This document shows, one piece after another, positions 30,484 through 38,820 of a stretch of 64,000 nt of DNA. Both the position numbers and the translations under genes were made by a program. Origin of the DNA: Streptomyces sp. S.PB5 (GTDB taxonomy: Bacteria > Actinomycetota > Actinomycetes > Streptomycetales > Streptomycetaceae); NCBI RefSeq assembly GCF_030403745.1, contig NZ_JAQMWP010000029.1, positions 1 to 64,000 of the forward strand, in the 5' to 3' direction. Position 1 is the first letter of the stretch. Each line of letters begins with the position of its first letter. Below the pieces are notes generated by a model, which was given only the letters and a program-made list of their open reading frames with translations, was not told the DNA's origin and did no database searches.

Positions 30484-32628
30484 TCACACGTACTCGCCCC
30501 GGAGGACGTCGTCGTCCTCCCTGACCCGCAGCCGCCGCAGCCGCTTGGGCGCCCACCAGTTCGCGCGCCCCGCGAGCCGCATGGTCACCGGCAGCAGCAC
30601 GACCCGGATGAGGGTGGCGTCGACGAGGATCGTCAGGGCCGTCCCGATGCCGAGCTCCTTGAGGAAGACGACGCCTCCGGAGGCGTACGACAGGAAGGAC
30701 AGCGCCAGGATCCCGGCCGCGGCGGTGATGAGCGGCGCGCTGCGCCGAACGCCCTCCGCCACCGCGAGCTCGGTGTCGCCGGTCCGCTCGTGCTCCTCCT
30801 TGATGCGGGCCAGCAGGAACACCTCGTAGTCCATGGAGAGCCCGTAGGTCACGCAGAACATCAGGACCGGGATGCTCGGCTCGATGGAGCCGGTCGCGGT
30901 GAAGCCGAGGAGTCCCGACAGGTGTCCGTCCTGGAAGACCCAGACCAGACAGCCGAACATGACCGAGAGGCTGAGCAGGTTGAGCACGGTCGCCTTGAGG
31001 GGCAACAACACGCTGCCGGTCATCAGGAAGAGGATCAGGTAGGTCACCACCAGCACCAGACCCACGGCGAACGGCAGTCGGTCCAGGAGGGTGGCGCGGA
31101 AGTCGGTGGTCTCGCCCGGGTAGCCGCCGATCAGGGCGGGGGCCGGGGCGGCGGTGTCCCGGATGCGTTCGACGAAGGCGGGGACGTCGCCGTACATCGC
31201 CTGCTGGGTGGGTACGACGGCCAGGCGCGCGCGTCCGTCGGATGCCGTCAGCCGGTCCTGGCCGGGGGCTCCGATACGCCGGCCGTCGCGGTAGGCGCCG
31301 CCGGGTGCGTCGACCTGGTACACGCCCGGGAGGCGGGAGAGCCGGGCGGCGTACGCGCGCGTTTCGGCGGGTTCGGTCAGGACGACCTGGACGGTGTCGG
31401 TGGGTTCGGCGGCGAACTCGCGGTGGACGGTCTCGGAGGTGGTGCGTGAGGACGTGCCCGCGGGGAGGGTGCGTTCGTCGGGCAGGCCGAAGCGCAGGCC
31501 CAGCAGGGGTGCGGCGGCGACGAGGAGGACCGTGAGGACTCCGGCACCGGCCAGGAGCGGGCGGCGCATGGCCGCAAGGGCGGTGCGGTGCCAGAAGCCC
31601 GAGGCCGGTGCGGTGGGCCGTTCCACGCGGTGGCCCCAGCGGGCCAGCGCGGCCGGCAGGAAGAGCACGGCTCCGGCGACCGCGCTGAGGACGACGAGGA
31701 CACCGGCGTAGGCGAACGAGCTCAGGAAGAAGAACGGGAACACCAGCAGCGCGCACAGCGACACGGCGACGGTGATCCCGCTGAACACCACCGTGCGGCC
31801 GGCGGCGGCGGTCGCCGTGAGGACGGCCGCCTCCCGGTCCCGGCCGGCGCCGCGCTCCTCGCGGTAACGGTTGATGACGAACAGGCTGTAGTCCACGCCC
31901 AGTCCGAGGCCGAGCACGAGGGCCAGGTTCGCGGCGAACGTCGACACCTCGGTGAACTGGGCGAGCAGGCGCAGGCCCGCGAGTGTGCCGATGACGGAGA
32001 ACAGACCGACCGCCACGGTCAGCAGGGCGGCCGTGGTGCGCCGGTAGACCAGGATCAGCAGGAGCAGCACGACCGGCAGGGCGAAGGCCTCCGCGCGCAG
32101 GAAGTCGGCACGGGCCTGTTCACCCACCTGCCGGGAGATCTCCTCCTGTCCTCCGACCCGGACATCGAGTTCAGGAGTGGTGCGGGTCAACTCCGGGGAG
32201 AGGGACGCCAGTTGCTTGCGCGTCTCGGTGGCGTCGCCGTCCAGGTGAGCGAGGATCAGGGCGCGCCGCCCGTCCTCACTGCGCAGGGCGGGGCTGCCCG
32301 CGTCCCAGTAAGAGGTCACGTCCGTGACGCGCGGCAACTGCGCTGCCTCGGCGACGAGTTCCCGTGCGGCCCGTTCGGTGCGCGCACTGTCCACGTCCCC
32401 GTCGCGGGCCGTGACGAGGAGGGCGAGATTGGGGTTCCCGGTGCGGAAGTCGTCGCGCAGCAGGTCGCCGGCGCGCACGGACTCGGTGCCGGGAGAGCTC
32501 CAGCGCGAGAGGTCGAGGTCCTCCTGGGCGCCCGCTCCGTAGGCGCCGAGGCCGAGCAGGACGAGAAGCGCGCCGATCAGTACGGCGCGACTGCGCCGCA
32601 CCGCCAGTCGGCCGAGCCGGGTGAGCAT
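30484..32628 (-). CDS. MMPL family RND-type transporter
   Basis: A 714-residue membrane protein in two repeated halves, each with one helix, a large extracytoplasmic loop and five further helices. Landmarks are ALVLGLGLGVDYSLFVINRY in the first half and MFCVTYGLSMDYEVFLLARI in the second. These are the conserved helix-4 motifs with the aspartate-tyrosine pair used for proton coupling. MMPL proteins export lipids, siderophores or drugs. The start at 32628 (MLTRLGRL) has a GGAAGGG site upstream. It is divergent from a SARP regulator with direct repeats between the two genes. Confidence 0.9.
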   Translation of the reverse strand: MLTRLGRLAVRRSRAVLIGALLVLLGLGAYGAGAQEDLDLSRWSSPGTESVRAGDLLRDDFRTGNPNLALLVTARDGDVDSARTERAARELVAEAAQLPRVTDVTSYWDAGSPALRSEDGRRALILAHLDGDATETRKQLASLSPELTRTTPELDVRVGGQEEISRQVGEQARADFLRAEAFALPVVLLLLILVYRRTTAALLTVAVGLFSVIGTLAGLRLLAQFTEVSTFAANLALVLGLGLGVDYSLFVINRYREERGAGRDREAAVLTATAAAGRTVVFSGITVAVSLCALLVFPFFFLSSFAYAGVLVVLSAVAGAVLFLPAALARWGHRVERPTAPASGFWHRTALAAMRRPLLAGAGVLTVLLVAAAPLLGLRFGLPDERTLPAGTSSRTTSETVHREFAAEPTDTVQVVLTEPAETRAYAARLSRLPGVYQVDAPGGAYRDGRRIGAPGQDRLTASDGRARLAVVPTQQAMYGDVPAFVERIRDTAAPAPALIGGYPGETTDFRATLLDRLPFAVGLVLVVTYLILFLMTGSVLLPLKATVLNLLSLSVMFGCLVWVFQDGHLSGLLGFTATGSIEPSIPVLMFCVTYGLSMDYEVFLLARIKEEHERTGDTELAVAEGVRRSAPLITAAAGILALSFLSYASGGVVFLKELGIGTALTILVDATLIRVVLLPVTMRLAGRANWWAPKRLRRLRVREDDDVLRGEYV

Positions 32629-32687
32629 GGGGCGGCCCTTCCAGAGGAGTCGGGGTCCGGGTGACCGGACCACCGTCCGCCCGCCCG

Positions 32688-32717
32688 CTGGAAGGCCCGC
32701 TGGAAGATCCACTGGAA
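32688..32717. promoter_or_regulatory. Three CTGGAA direct repeats with 12-bp period
   Basis: CTGGAA occurs at 32688, 32700 and 32712, exactly 12 bases apart, in the 115-bp interval between the divergent MMPL and SARP genes. SARP regulators bind direct repeats of about one helical turn, usually 11 bp or 22 bp, so this is a candidate SARP site with a slightly longer period. Binding is inferred. Confidence 0.5.
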
Positions 32718-32743
32718 CGCGACGGCGGCGTTACGCTCGACGC

Positions 32744-33529
32744 ATGGGTGAGGGGACTGCCGGAACCGTCCGCTTCGAACTGCTGGGCCCGCTGCGGGCG
32801 TTGCGCGACGGCGTCGAGGTGCCGCTGGGCCCGCCGAAGCAGCGCGCGGTCCTCGCCGTGCTCCTGCTCCAGGAGGGGCGCCCCCTGTCGTACGACGGGC
32901 TGGTCGAGGCGGTGTGGGGCGGCGCACCGCCGGTCCATGTGCGCAACCTCGTGCAGAAGTACGTCTCCGGGCTGCGCCGTGCACTCGGGGACGACGTGCT
33001 GCTGGAGTGGACCGGCGCGGGATACCGGCTGACCGGGGCCGTCATCGGCGATCTGGCCGAACGCCGGCTCCTGGTCGACGAGGCGCTCGCCGCACGTGAC
33101 GTCGGCGAGATACAGCGCGCAGTGGAACTGGCGGGCCGGGCGGAGGAGTTGTGGCGCGGCGACTTCGCGGAGGGCCTGCAAGCGCCGGGGCTGGCGGCGG
33201 AGCGGCTGCGCTGGACCGAGAAACGGCTCACCGTGCTCGAAGCGCGCCTCGAGGGCGAGATCACCCTCGGCCGGTCTTTCGCGTACCTCCACGAACTGGT
33301 CCGCCTCGTGGCGACGCACCCCTTGCGCGAGCGCCTGGTCGAGCTGCTGATGCTCGCCCTGTGCCGCCTGGGCCGCCCCTCTGACGCACTCACCGCCTAC
33401 GAAGGCGTACGACAACGGCTCGCGGAAGCGATGGGGGCGGACCCGGGACCCGCGCTGCGGTCCCTGCACGCGCGGGTACTGCGCCAGGACCCGGAACTGC
33501 TGCCTTCACCCACGGTGCCGGTCGGATGA
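32744..33529 (+). CDS. SARP-type transcriptional activator (BTAD family)
   Basis: A 261-residue small SARP. Residues 6-95 are the winged helix OmpR-like domain (VRFELLGPLRALRDG, then LSYDGLVEAVWGG) and residues 100-255 the bacterial transcriptional activation domain (LRERLVELLMLALCRLGRPS). There is no ATPase extension, so it is of the ActII-ORF4/RedD size class that activates secondary metabolism. It is divergent from the MMPL exporter, which may be a target; no core biosynthetic gene is in the window apart from the P450. The start at 32744 follows the repeats at 32688. Confidence 0.88.
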   Translation: MGEGTAGTVRFELLGPLRALRDGVEVPLGPPKQRAVLAVLLLQEGRPLSYDGLVEAVWGGAPPVHVRNLVQKYVSGLRRALGDDVLLEWTGAGYRLTGAVIGDLAERRLLVDEALAARDVGEIQRAVELAGRAEELWRGDFAEGLQAPGLAAERLRWTEKRLTVLEARLEGEITLGRSFAYLHELVRLVATHPLRERLVELLMLALCRLGRPSDALTAYEGVRQRLAEAMGADPGPALRSLHARVLRQDPELLPSPTVPVG

Positions 33530-33570
33530 GCGACCGCCCCACCCCATGACGCGTCGGGCCGTGGCGAGCC

Positions 33571-34830
33571 TCAGGCCACCGTCCGCAGCCCGCCCGTCGA
33601 GGCCGCCTTCGTCCCCCGCACGACCCGGTGCGCACAGGCGGCCGCCAGCAGCTCCCCCAGCAGATCCGGATCCCCGACCTCCAGCCCCAGCAACGACTCG
33701 ATCCGCTCCAGCCGCTGATAGAGCGACTGCCGCCCTATGTGCAGCAGCGCCGCGGTCCTCGTCGGCGAGCATCCGTTGCGCAGATGCACCTCCAACGTCC
33801 GCACAAGATCGCTCCCATGCGCCGCCTCCCACTCCAGCAAGGGCCCCAGCGCATGCTGCACCAGCCGGGCCAGCCGGTCCCGGTTCGCGTCGATCCCGCC
33901 CCGCGTCAGCTCCCGCTCCAACGCCAGCGCCCGGGAGGACGTCACCAACGGTCCCTCCGGCGCCCCCGGCTCCGCGGCCGGGACGGTCAACGCCAGCTCC
34001 AGCGTCGTACGCGCCGCCCGCAGCGTGTCGCTCCACCGCAGCCACCCGCTCCCCACGGCGACCGCATGCCCGACGGCCACCGTCAGCCCCGGTTCGGCGG
34101 AGGCCCGGAACGCCTCCTGAACTCCCCGGATGGGGTCACCGGCCCGGGCCCCGGGCAACGCCACGAGCGCCAGCGCATCCCCCGGGAACACGGCCCGCAG
34201 CACCGCCGCCCCGCCCAGCAGCCGTACCGCCCGGTCCACGACCCCCGCATCGCGCGCCCCGTGCACGGACACCCCGATCAGCCGTGCCCCCGGCCCCGGA
34301 TGGAACCCGGCGAGCGCCGCCCGCGCCTCCACCTCCGGCTGGTTCAACGCCGCCCTGTCCGCGAGATCCGCGAGCAGCGCCGCCGTATGGTCGTCCCCCC
34401 ACGGCCGTACCACCGCCCGCCCGGACAGCCCCCGCGCCACGATCGCCCGATTGGCGGCCTCGGTGATCCGTACGAAGGGCACGACCCGGTGCATGGCCAG
34501 CAGGGGCAGCTCAAGGCGCCGGGCCTCGTCGATCACCTCGGCCGGCATGGCGGGCAGCGACCGGCCGACCTCCACCGCGAGCCCCGCCGCGCCCCGGGCC
34601 GCCAGCTCCCGGACGTACCGGCGCCGGACCTCGGCGTCCGGCTCGGTCAGCCCGAAGCCGTTGGTGAGCAGCAGTTCGCCGCCGTCGAGGAAGTTCGCGC
34701 CCTCGTAGACCTCGCTGGAGTGGACCCAGCGGACGGGCCGGTCGAGGGCGCCCTCACCGGCGAGCAGCTCCGGCTCGGTCGCGCGGACGGGGTCGAGGGT
34801 GAGGACTTCGCGGAGGGTGAGTGCGGGCAC
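33571..34830 (-). CDS. PucR family transcriptional regulator
   Basis: A 419-residue regulator beginning with GTG at 34830, preceded by GGAGG at five bases. The N-terminal PucR domain covers about 1-125 (PALTLREVLTLDP, HSSEVYEGANFLDGGELLLT), a central GGDEF-like region follows, and the C-terminal PucR helix-turn-helix lies near 350-405 (VHLRNGCSPTRTAALLHIGR). Longer frames upstream overlap the deaminase gene and are not used. PucR proteins commonly control purine or other nitrogen catabolism. It is divergent from a nucleobase deaminase and a 2-oxoglutarate oxygenase, its probable targets. Confidence 0.88.
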   Translation of the reverse strand: MPALTLREVLTLDPVRATEPELLAGEGALDRPVRWVHSSEVYEGANFLDGGELLLTNGFGLTEPDAEVRRRYVRELAARGAAGLAVEVGRSLPAMPAEVIDEARRLELPLLAMHRVVPFVRITEAANRAIVARGLSGRAVVRPWGDDHTAALLADLADRAALNQPEVEARAALAGFHPGPGARLIGVSVHGARDAGVVDRAVRLLGGAAVLRAVFPGDALALVALPGARAGDPIRGVQEAFRASAEPGLTVAVGHAVAVGSGWLRWSDTLRAARTTLELALTVPAAEPGAPEGPLVTSSRALALERELTRGGIDANRDRLARLVQHALGPLLEWEAAHGSDLVRTLEVHLRNGCSPTRTAALLHIGRQSLYQRLERIESLLGLEVGDPDLLGELLAAACAHRVVRGTKAASTGGLRTVA

Positions 34831-34941
34831 GGGAACCTCCAGGGCGCTGACAGTTCCGCCGACAGAACGTCCGGCTGCGGACTGCCGGGAGAGTACTTTC
34901 CGCACGTTGCCCTGGTGTTTCGGCCACAGGAGAGTGGACGC

Positions 34942-35385
34942 ATGGACCTTTTCCGTACGTGGCTCACCACCGCCGTCGCGGAGGCCCGCACCGGTCTCGC
35001 CGAGGGTGGCATCCCGATCGGCGCCGCGCTCTACGCGGCCGACGGCACCCTGCTGGGCCGCGGCCACAACCGGCGCGTCCAGGACGACGATCCCTCCATG
35101 CACGCGGAGACGGCGGCGTTCCGGGCGGCGGGACGGCAGCGGTCGTACCGCGGCACGACGATGGTGACGACCCTCTCGCCCTGCTGGTACTGCTCCGGAC
35201 TGGTCCGGCAGTTCGGCATCTCCCGGGTGGTGGTCGGAGAGGCGGCCACCTTCCACGGCGGGCACGACTGGCTCGCCGAGCACGGCGTCGAGATCGTCCT
35301 GCTGGACGACCCGGAGTGCGTCGAGCTGATGCGTGACTTCATCAAGAACAACCCGGCACTGTGGAATGAGGACATCGGTGAGTGA
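34942..35385 (+). CDS. Cytosine-deaminase-type nucleobase deaminase
   Basis: A 147-residue zinc deaminase of the CDA superfamily. The metal and catalytic residues are in MHAETAAF (His, Glu) and SPCWYCSGL (two cysteines), and the short length and FGISRVVVGE motif resemble yeast-type cytosine deaminase. The start at 34942 has AGGAGAG upstream. It is divergent from a PucR regulator and its stop overlaps the GTG start of a 2-oxoglutarate oxygenase, so the two enzymes are produced together. The substrate could be cytosine or another amino-purine or pyrimidine; the sequence does not decide it. Confidence 0.85.
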   Translation: MDLFRTWLTTAVAEARTGLAEGGIPIGAALYAADGTLLGRGHNRRVQDDDPSMHAETAAFRAAGRQRSYRGTTMVTTLSPCWYCSGLVRQFGISRVVVGEAATFHGGHDWLAEHGVEIVLLDDPECVELMRDFIKNNPALWNEDIGE

Positions 35386-36355
35386 GCCCCGCATCCCCAC
35401 GATCGACCTGAGGCGCTGGACCGAGGGCGACCCCGAGACCCGCGCGGCGATCGCCCGCACCCTCGACGCGGCCCTCCAGAGCGCCGGGTTCTTCCTGGTC
35501 ACCGGGCACGGCGTCGACCCCGCCCTGCGCGCCGGGATCCGGGAGGCGGCCCGGACCTTCTTCCGGATGCCCGTCGACGTCAAGGAGCCCTACACCGCGA
35601 AGGTCGGCGGGCGGGGATGGCTCGGCCCGGGCGCCGAGGCCAACGGGTACTCGGAGGGGACCGAGACCCCGCCGGACCTAAAGGAGTCCCTCACCTTCGC
35701 GACCCACGACCCCTTCGACGACCCAGTCGTCAACGCCGAGTGGTACGCGCCCAACGTCTGGCCGGCGGAGGTGCCGGAGCTGCGGACCCTGTGCGAGGAG
35801 TACCTGGCGCGGATGGGCGAGCTGGAGAACCAGCTCCTCGACCTGCTGGGGGTGGCGTTGGGCCTCGAACACGACTTCTTCTCACGGCACATGGACCACC
35901 CCACCTACGGCTTCAACATCAACTGGTACCCGGGGACGGAGGTCATGGGCGACCCCGCACCCGGCCAGTTCCGCATCGGCCCGCACACCGACTTCGGCAC
36001 GGTGACGATCCTCGACCGGCAGGCGGGCAAGGGCGGACTGCAGGTGTACACAGACCCCGCGGACGGGGGTGGCGGCTGGGAGGACGCGCCCTTCGACCCG
36101 GACGCCTTCACGATCAACATCGGTGACCTGATGGCCCGTTGGACCGGCGACCGCTGGCGCTCGGGCCGCCACCGCGTCCTGCCGCCCCCGGCCGACGCCC
36201 CCGCCGAGGAGCTGATGTCCCTCGTCTACTTCGGCGAGTGCACTCCGGGAACGCTGGTGGAGTCGGTACCGGCACCGGTCGGGCGGGTGGCGTACGAGCC
36301 GGTCGACTCGCATGTGTACCTGCGGGAGAAGCTGGACTCGATCACCGTCGACTGA
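35378..36355 (+). CDS. 2-oxoglutarate/Fe(II) oxygenase of the isopenicillin N synthase family
   Basis: About 325 residues from GTG 35378, which overlaps the deaminase stop; an ATG at 35366 is possible but lacks a ribosome site. The N-terminal DIOX_N domain includes the motif FFLVTGHGVDP. The iron ligands are His and Asp in GPHTDFGTVT and His in SGRHRV. The domain is complete and of normal length. Pairing with a deaminase and a PucR regulator suggests oxidation of a nucleobase or related compound, which would be unusual for the family and is an inference. Its 3' end faces a small secreted protein gene. Confidence 0.88.
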   Translation: MSEPRIPTIDLRRWTEGDPETRAAIARTLDAALQSAGFFLVTGHGVDPALRAGIREAARTFFRMPVDVKEPYTAKVGGRGWLGPGAEANGYSEGTETPPDLKESLTFATHDPFDDPVVNAEWYAPNVWPAEVPELRTLCEEYLARMGELENQLLDLLGVALGLEHDFFSRHMDHPTYGFNINWYPGTEVMGDPAPGQFRIGPHTDFGTVTILDRQAGKGGLQVYTDPADGGGGWEDAPFDPDAFTINIGDLMARWTGDRWRSGRHRVLPPPADAPAEELMSLVYFGECTPGTLVESVPAPVGRVAYEPVDSHVYLREKLDSITVD

Positions 36356-36367
36356 CACCAGGGCGCT

Positions 36368-36652
36368 CTAGTACCAGACGGTCAGATACCAGCCCGACGG
36401 AAACACGGGGACCGGGAGGTAGTGGCAGTCGTAGAGCTCGTAGCCCGAGGCCTGGCCGGCGGCGTCGCACTGCGCGTAGGTCGAGTAGATGCCGATCGTG
36501 TGCCAACCCGGCTCCGCGGCCGCGTCCGTTCCGGCGGAGGCCTTCGCGGCTGCCGGCGCCGCGGGGCCTGCCGCGTGGGCCGTCGCGGCCGTGCCCCCCA
36601 GGACGAGCGCACTTCCCAGGGCCACAGTCGCCAGAGCACGTCGCATCTGCAT
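36368..36652 (-). CDS. Small secreted protein
   Basis: A 94-residue preprotein. It has a signal peptide with basic MQMRRALAT, hydrophobic core ALGSALVLGG and an Ala-x-Ala cleavage site near TAHAA (residues 25-29). The mature part has an Ala-rich start and a C-terminal core with two cysteines in QCDAAGQASGYELYDCHYLP, probably disulphide-bonded, ending in aromatic residues (GWYLTVWY). This resembles small secreted Streptomyces proteins of unknown role. ATG 36652 is preferred to longer frames because of the signal peptide. It is convergent with the oxygenase gene. Confidence 0.78.
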   Translation of the reverse strand: MQMRRALATVALGSALVLGGTAATAHAAGPAAPAAAKASAGTDAAAEPGWHTIGIYSTYAQCDAAGQASGYELYDCHYLPVPVFPSGWYLTVWY

Positions 36653-36761
36653 GGTGTTCCCCTCTCGGTTCGGTGCAGAGGTTGCATAGGTCGTGCGGAG
36701 AATCTCCCGCAAAGCGCTCAATGAACACCGGAGGCCGATTGGAGACCACGGTTGCGCAGTT

Positions 36762-37160
36762 CTAGCCGAGCGTCTCGACGAGCCTCTCGAACCGGGCCCG
36801 CCACCGCGCCTCGGACTCCCCCTCACCCTCGCCCTGGAACTCATGGGTGAAGCGGAGCGCCGTGCCGTCGTCCCCGTCCCGCTCCAGATGGAACCTGACC
36901 CGCCCGCCCTCCACCGTGTACTCGGCGACCCGCTCCACGTCCCAGGCGGTGACATGCCCCGACCCCAGCCCGCGCAGCGCGACCGCGCCGCCGAGCCGGG
37001 GCTGAAGCACCTCCGCCGCCGTGAACCAGCCCGCGAGCCCGTCCGCCGTGGCCAGCACCGGCCAGACCGTCTCCATGGGGCGCGGGAGCCGCACCAGGAA
37101 GTGCAGGATGTGCGTGTTCCCGTGGGTCTGACTGGTGCCCTGTTCGATGGATCCGGTCAT
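36762..37160 (-). CDS. SRPBCC/AHSA1-like ligand-binding protein
   Basis: A 132-residue protein with the features of the START-like SRPBCC fold: LVRLPRPMETVWPVLATADG at the start (the VWxxLTxxxxLxxW pattern) and a central GHVTAWDVERVAEY. It ends with WRARFERLVETLG, the usual C-terminal helix. Such proteins bind hydrophobic ligands or help stress responses. The start MTGSIEQG at 37160 avoids an Arg/Pro-rich non-conserved extension. It ends 109 bases downstream of the secreted protein gene start and is in the same orientation. No specific ligand can be named. Confidence 0.75.
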   Translation of the reverse strand: MTGSIEQGTSQTHGNTHILHFLVRLPRPMETVWPVLATADGLAGWFTAAEVLQPRLGGAVALRGLGSGHVTAWDVERVAEYTVEGGRVRFHLERDGDDGTALRFTHEFQGEGEGESEARWRARFERLVETLG

Positions 37161-37203
37161 GACACCAGCGTGGCCCTTGGGGGGAGGTTCCGCACGTGGT
37201 CGG

Positions 37204-38130
37204 CTACGGGCGCTCGCCGCGCTTGTCCACGACCGTGCGCTCCAGTACGGCGGTCTGTGCGGTGACGTCCCCCTTCTTGGGCCCCCAGGGCAGGTCCTGC
37301 ACCGCGACCTCCCGCTCACCGAGGTATTCCTTGGTCTTCTTGTCGAAGATCAGCTCGTGGCGCTCCCCGTCCTCGACCCTCGCGACGGCGATCCCGTGCC
37401 GTCCCGCCGCGTCCACGGCGTCGTCGATCACGAACACGCCGGAGATCTTCGCGGCCGCGCGGTAGAGGGCGGCGGTCTGCGCGGGCGGCATCAGGGACTC
37501 CCGGGCGAGGTCCCCGACCAGGACGAAGTTGGCGTCGTCCTTGTTCTTGCTGCCGTCGCCGCTGACCTCGTTCAGCCACGTGTACACCTTGTCCGGGTCA
37601 GTCGGCAGGGTCTGCAGATGGCGGTAGTTGGTGTTGGAGGGTATGCCCGGCGTCGGGGCCTCCAGCAGCATGTCGTCGTGGCCGGCGAACGGTTCGTGCA
37701 GCAGCCCCTGTTCCTCGCCGTCGACGGACAGCCACACCTCGCGCTCGTGGATCGGGTCGAGCTTCGCGGGCCCGTCGCCGTCCTGGCTGCTCCAGGCGAC
37801 CTTGCTCTTGATGTACACGAACTGGTCGTCCCGGATGCCGGCGGGCACCGAGGCGTGCTCGGCGGCGAGCGCGATGTCCTCCAGCAGGGTCGCGGCGGTC
37901 TGCGGGGCGGCCGAAGTCGGCTTGGCGACCGGCGGCGCCGACTCCCCCGAACCGGACGGCACGGCGAAGGTGAGCGTCACGGCGGTCACGGCCGCGACGG
38001 CTCCGGCGACCAGGGCGGGGCGGAGCCAGACCCTCCGTACTCGGGGTTCCTGCCGGATCTCGGTCATCAGATGCTCCTTGAGCAGTCGGTGACGGCCCGG
38101 CGGAAGGTCCTTCTCGGGAAGCTGGTTCAT
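37204..38130 (-). CDS. CU044_5270 family membrane protein, partner of the sigma factor
   Basis: A 308-residue protein with a short cytoplasmic N-terminus (LPPGRHRLLKEHLMTEI), one membrane helix at about 38-57 and a large extracytoplasmic domain (FVYIKSKVAWSS, VWLSVDGEEQGLLHEP, VYTWLNEVSGDGSKNK). This matches the actinobacterial CU044_5270 family. The gene overlaps the ECF sigma factor stop as ATGA, so they are coupled. By context it may act as an anti-sigma or sensing protein, although no zinc-binding anti-sigma motif (HxxxCxxC) is visible. It follows a YnfA-unrelated gap to the SRPBCC gene. Confidence 0.75.
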   Translation of the reverse strand: MNQLPEKDLPPGRHRLLKEHLMTEIRQEPRVRRVWLRPALVAGAVAAVTAVTLTFAVPSGSGESAPPVAKPTSAAPQTAATLLEDIALAAEHASVPAGIRDDQFVYIKSKVAWSSQDGDGPAKLDPIHEREVWLSVDGEEQGLLHEPFAGHDDMLLEAPTPGIPSNTNYRHLQTLPTDPDKVYTWLNEVSGDGSKNKDDANFVLVGDLARESLMPPAQTAALYRAAAKISGVFVIDDAVDAAGRHGIAVARVEDGERHELIFDKKTKEYLGEREVAVQDLPWGPKKGDVTAQTAVLERTVVDKRGERP

Positions 38131-38741
38131 CGGTCTCCCTCCCTCAGGGGCCCGACCGCGTGGGTGCGGTCATCTCTCATCTGTCCGACCGTTCGGGAGA
38201 GTTCCATATGTTTCGCGAGCTTTGTCCTCGCGCGCGAGAGCCGGGACCGTACGGTCCCCACCGGCACCCCCAGCGCCTCGGCCGCCGCCTCGTACCCAAG
38301 GCCCGACCACACGCACAACGCCAGCACCTCCCGCTCGGCCCGCCGCAGCTTCGCCAACGCGGTCCGTACGACGTCCAGTTGCGCGGCGTCGTCGAGCCGT
38401 CCCGCGACCTCGTCGGCGAAGTCCCGTACCGTCTCGTCGCGCGGGAGCCGGGCGACGGCCGCGGCATGGCGGCGGGCCGCGCGCCGGGTGTTGCGCGTGA
38501 CGTTGGTCGCGATGCCCAGCAGCCACGGCCGCGGCGAGCCGCCTTCCTCGTCGATCCGGTCGCGCAGCCGCCACGCGTCGAGGAAGGTCAGCGAGACGAC
38601 GTCCTCGGCGGTCGACCACTCCCCGGTGAGCCGGTAGGCATGGTTGTAGACGGAGCGTGCGTACGCGTCGAAGAGGTCACCGAAGGCGTCGTGGTCCCCC
38701 GCGCGAATCCGTTTCCGCAAGTTCCGCAGATTCGTGTCCAC
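38127..38741 (-). CDS. ECF-type RNA polymerase sigma factor
   Basis: A 204-residue sigma-70 family factor of the ECF class. Region 2 covers about 20-90 (FDAYARSVYNHAYRLTGEWS, ADVVSLTFLDAWRLRDRI-like pattern) and region 4 covers about 135-190 (LRRAEREVLALCVWSGLGYE, GVPVGTVRSRLSRARTKL). There is no extra C-terminal domain. The overlapping downstream gene encodes a membrane protein that may sense the signal and hold the factor inactive. The promoters controlled cannot be read from this window. The next gene upstream is separated by a strong hairpin. Confidence 0.9.
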   Translation of the reverse strand: MDTNLRNLRKRIRAGDHDAFGDLFDAYARSVYNHAYRLTGEWSTAEDVVSLTFLDAWRLRDRIDEEGGSPRPWLLGIATNVTRNTRRAARRHAAAVARLPRDETVRDFADEVAGRLDDAAQLDVVRTALAKLRRAEREVLALCVWSGLGYEAAAEALGVPVGTVRSRLSRARTKLAKHMELSRTVGQMRDDRTHAVGPLREGDR

Positions 38742-38763
38742 GCTCCTCCACCTGTCCGTACGA

Positions 38764-38808
38764 CGAAGGCCGGTTCCCGTGACTCACGTCACAGGGAACC
38801 GGCCTTCG
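38764..38808. terminator. Strong hairpin between ccsB and the sigma factor gene
   Basis: CGAAGGCCGGTTCCC at 38764-38778 pairs with its exact complement at 38794-38808. The loop itself contains a GTGAC/GTCAC stem, so the whole forms one long hairpin. It lies just after the ccsB stop at 38821 on the minus strand and ends the cytochrome c maturation operon. No T-tract is present. Confidence 0.85.
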
Positions 38809-38820
38809 CCGTACGGCAGT

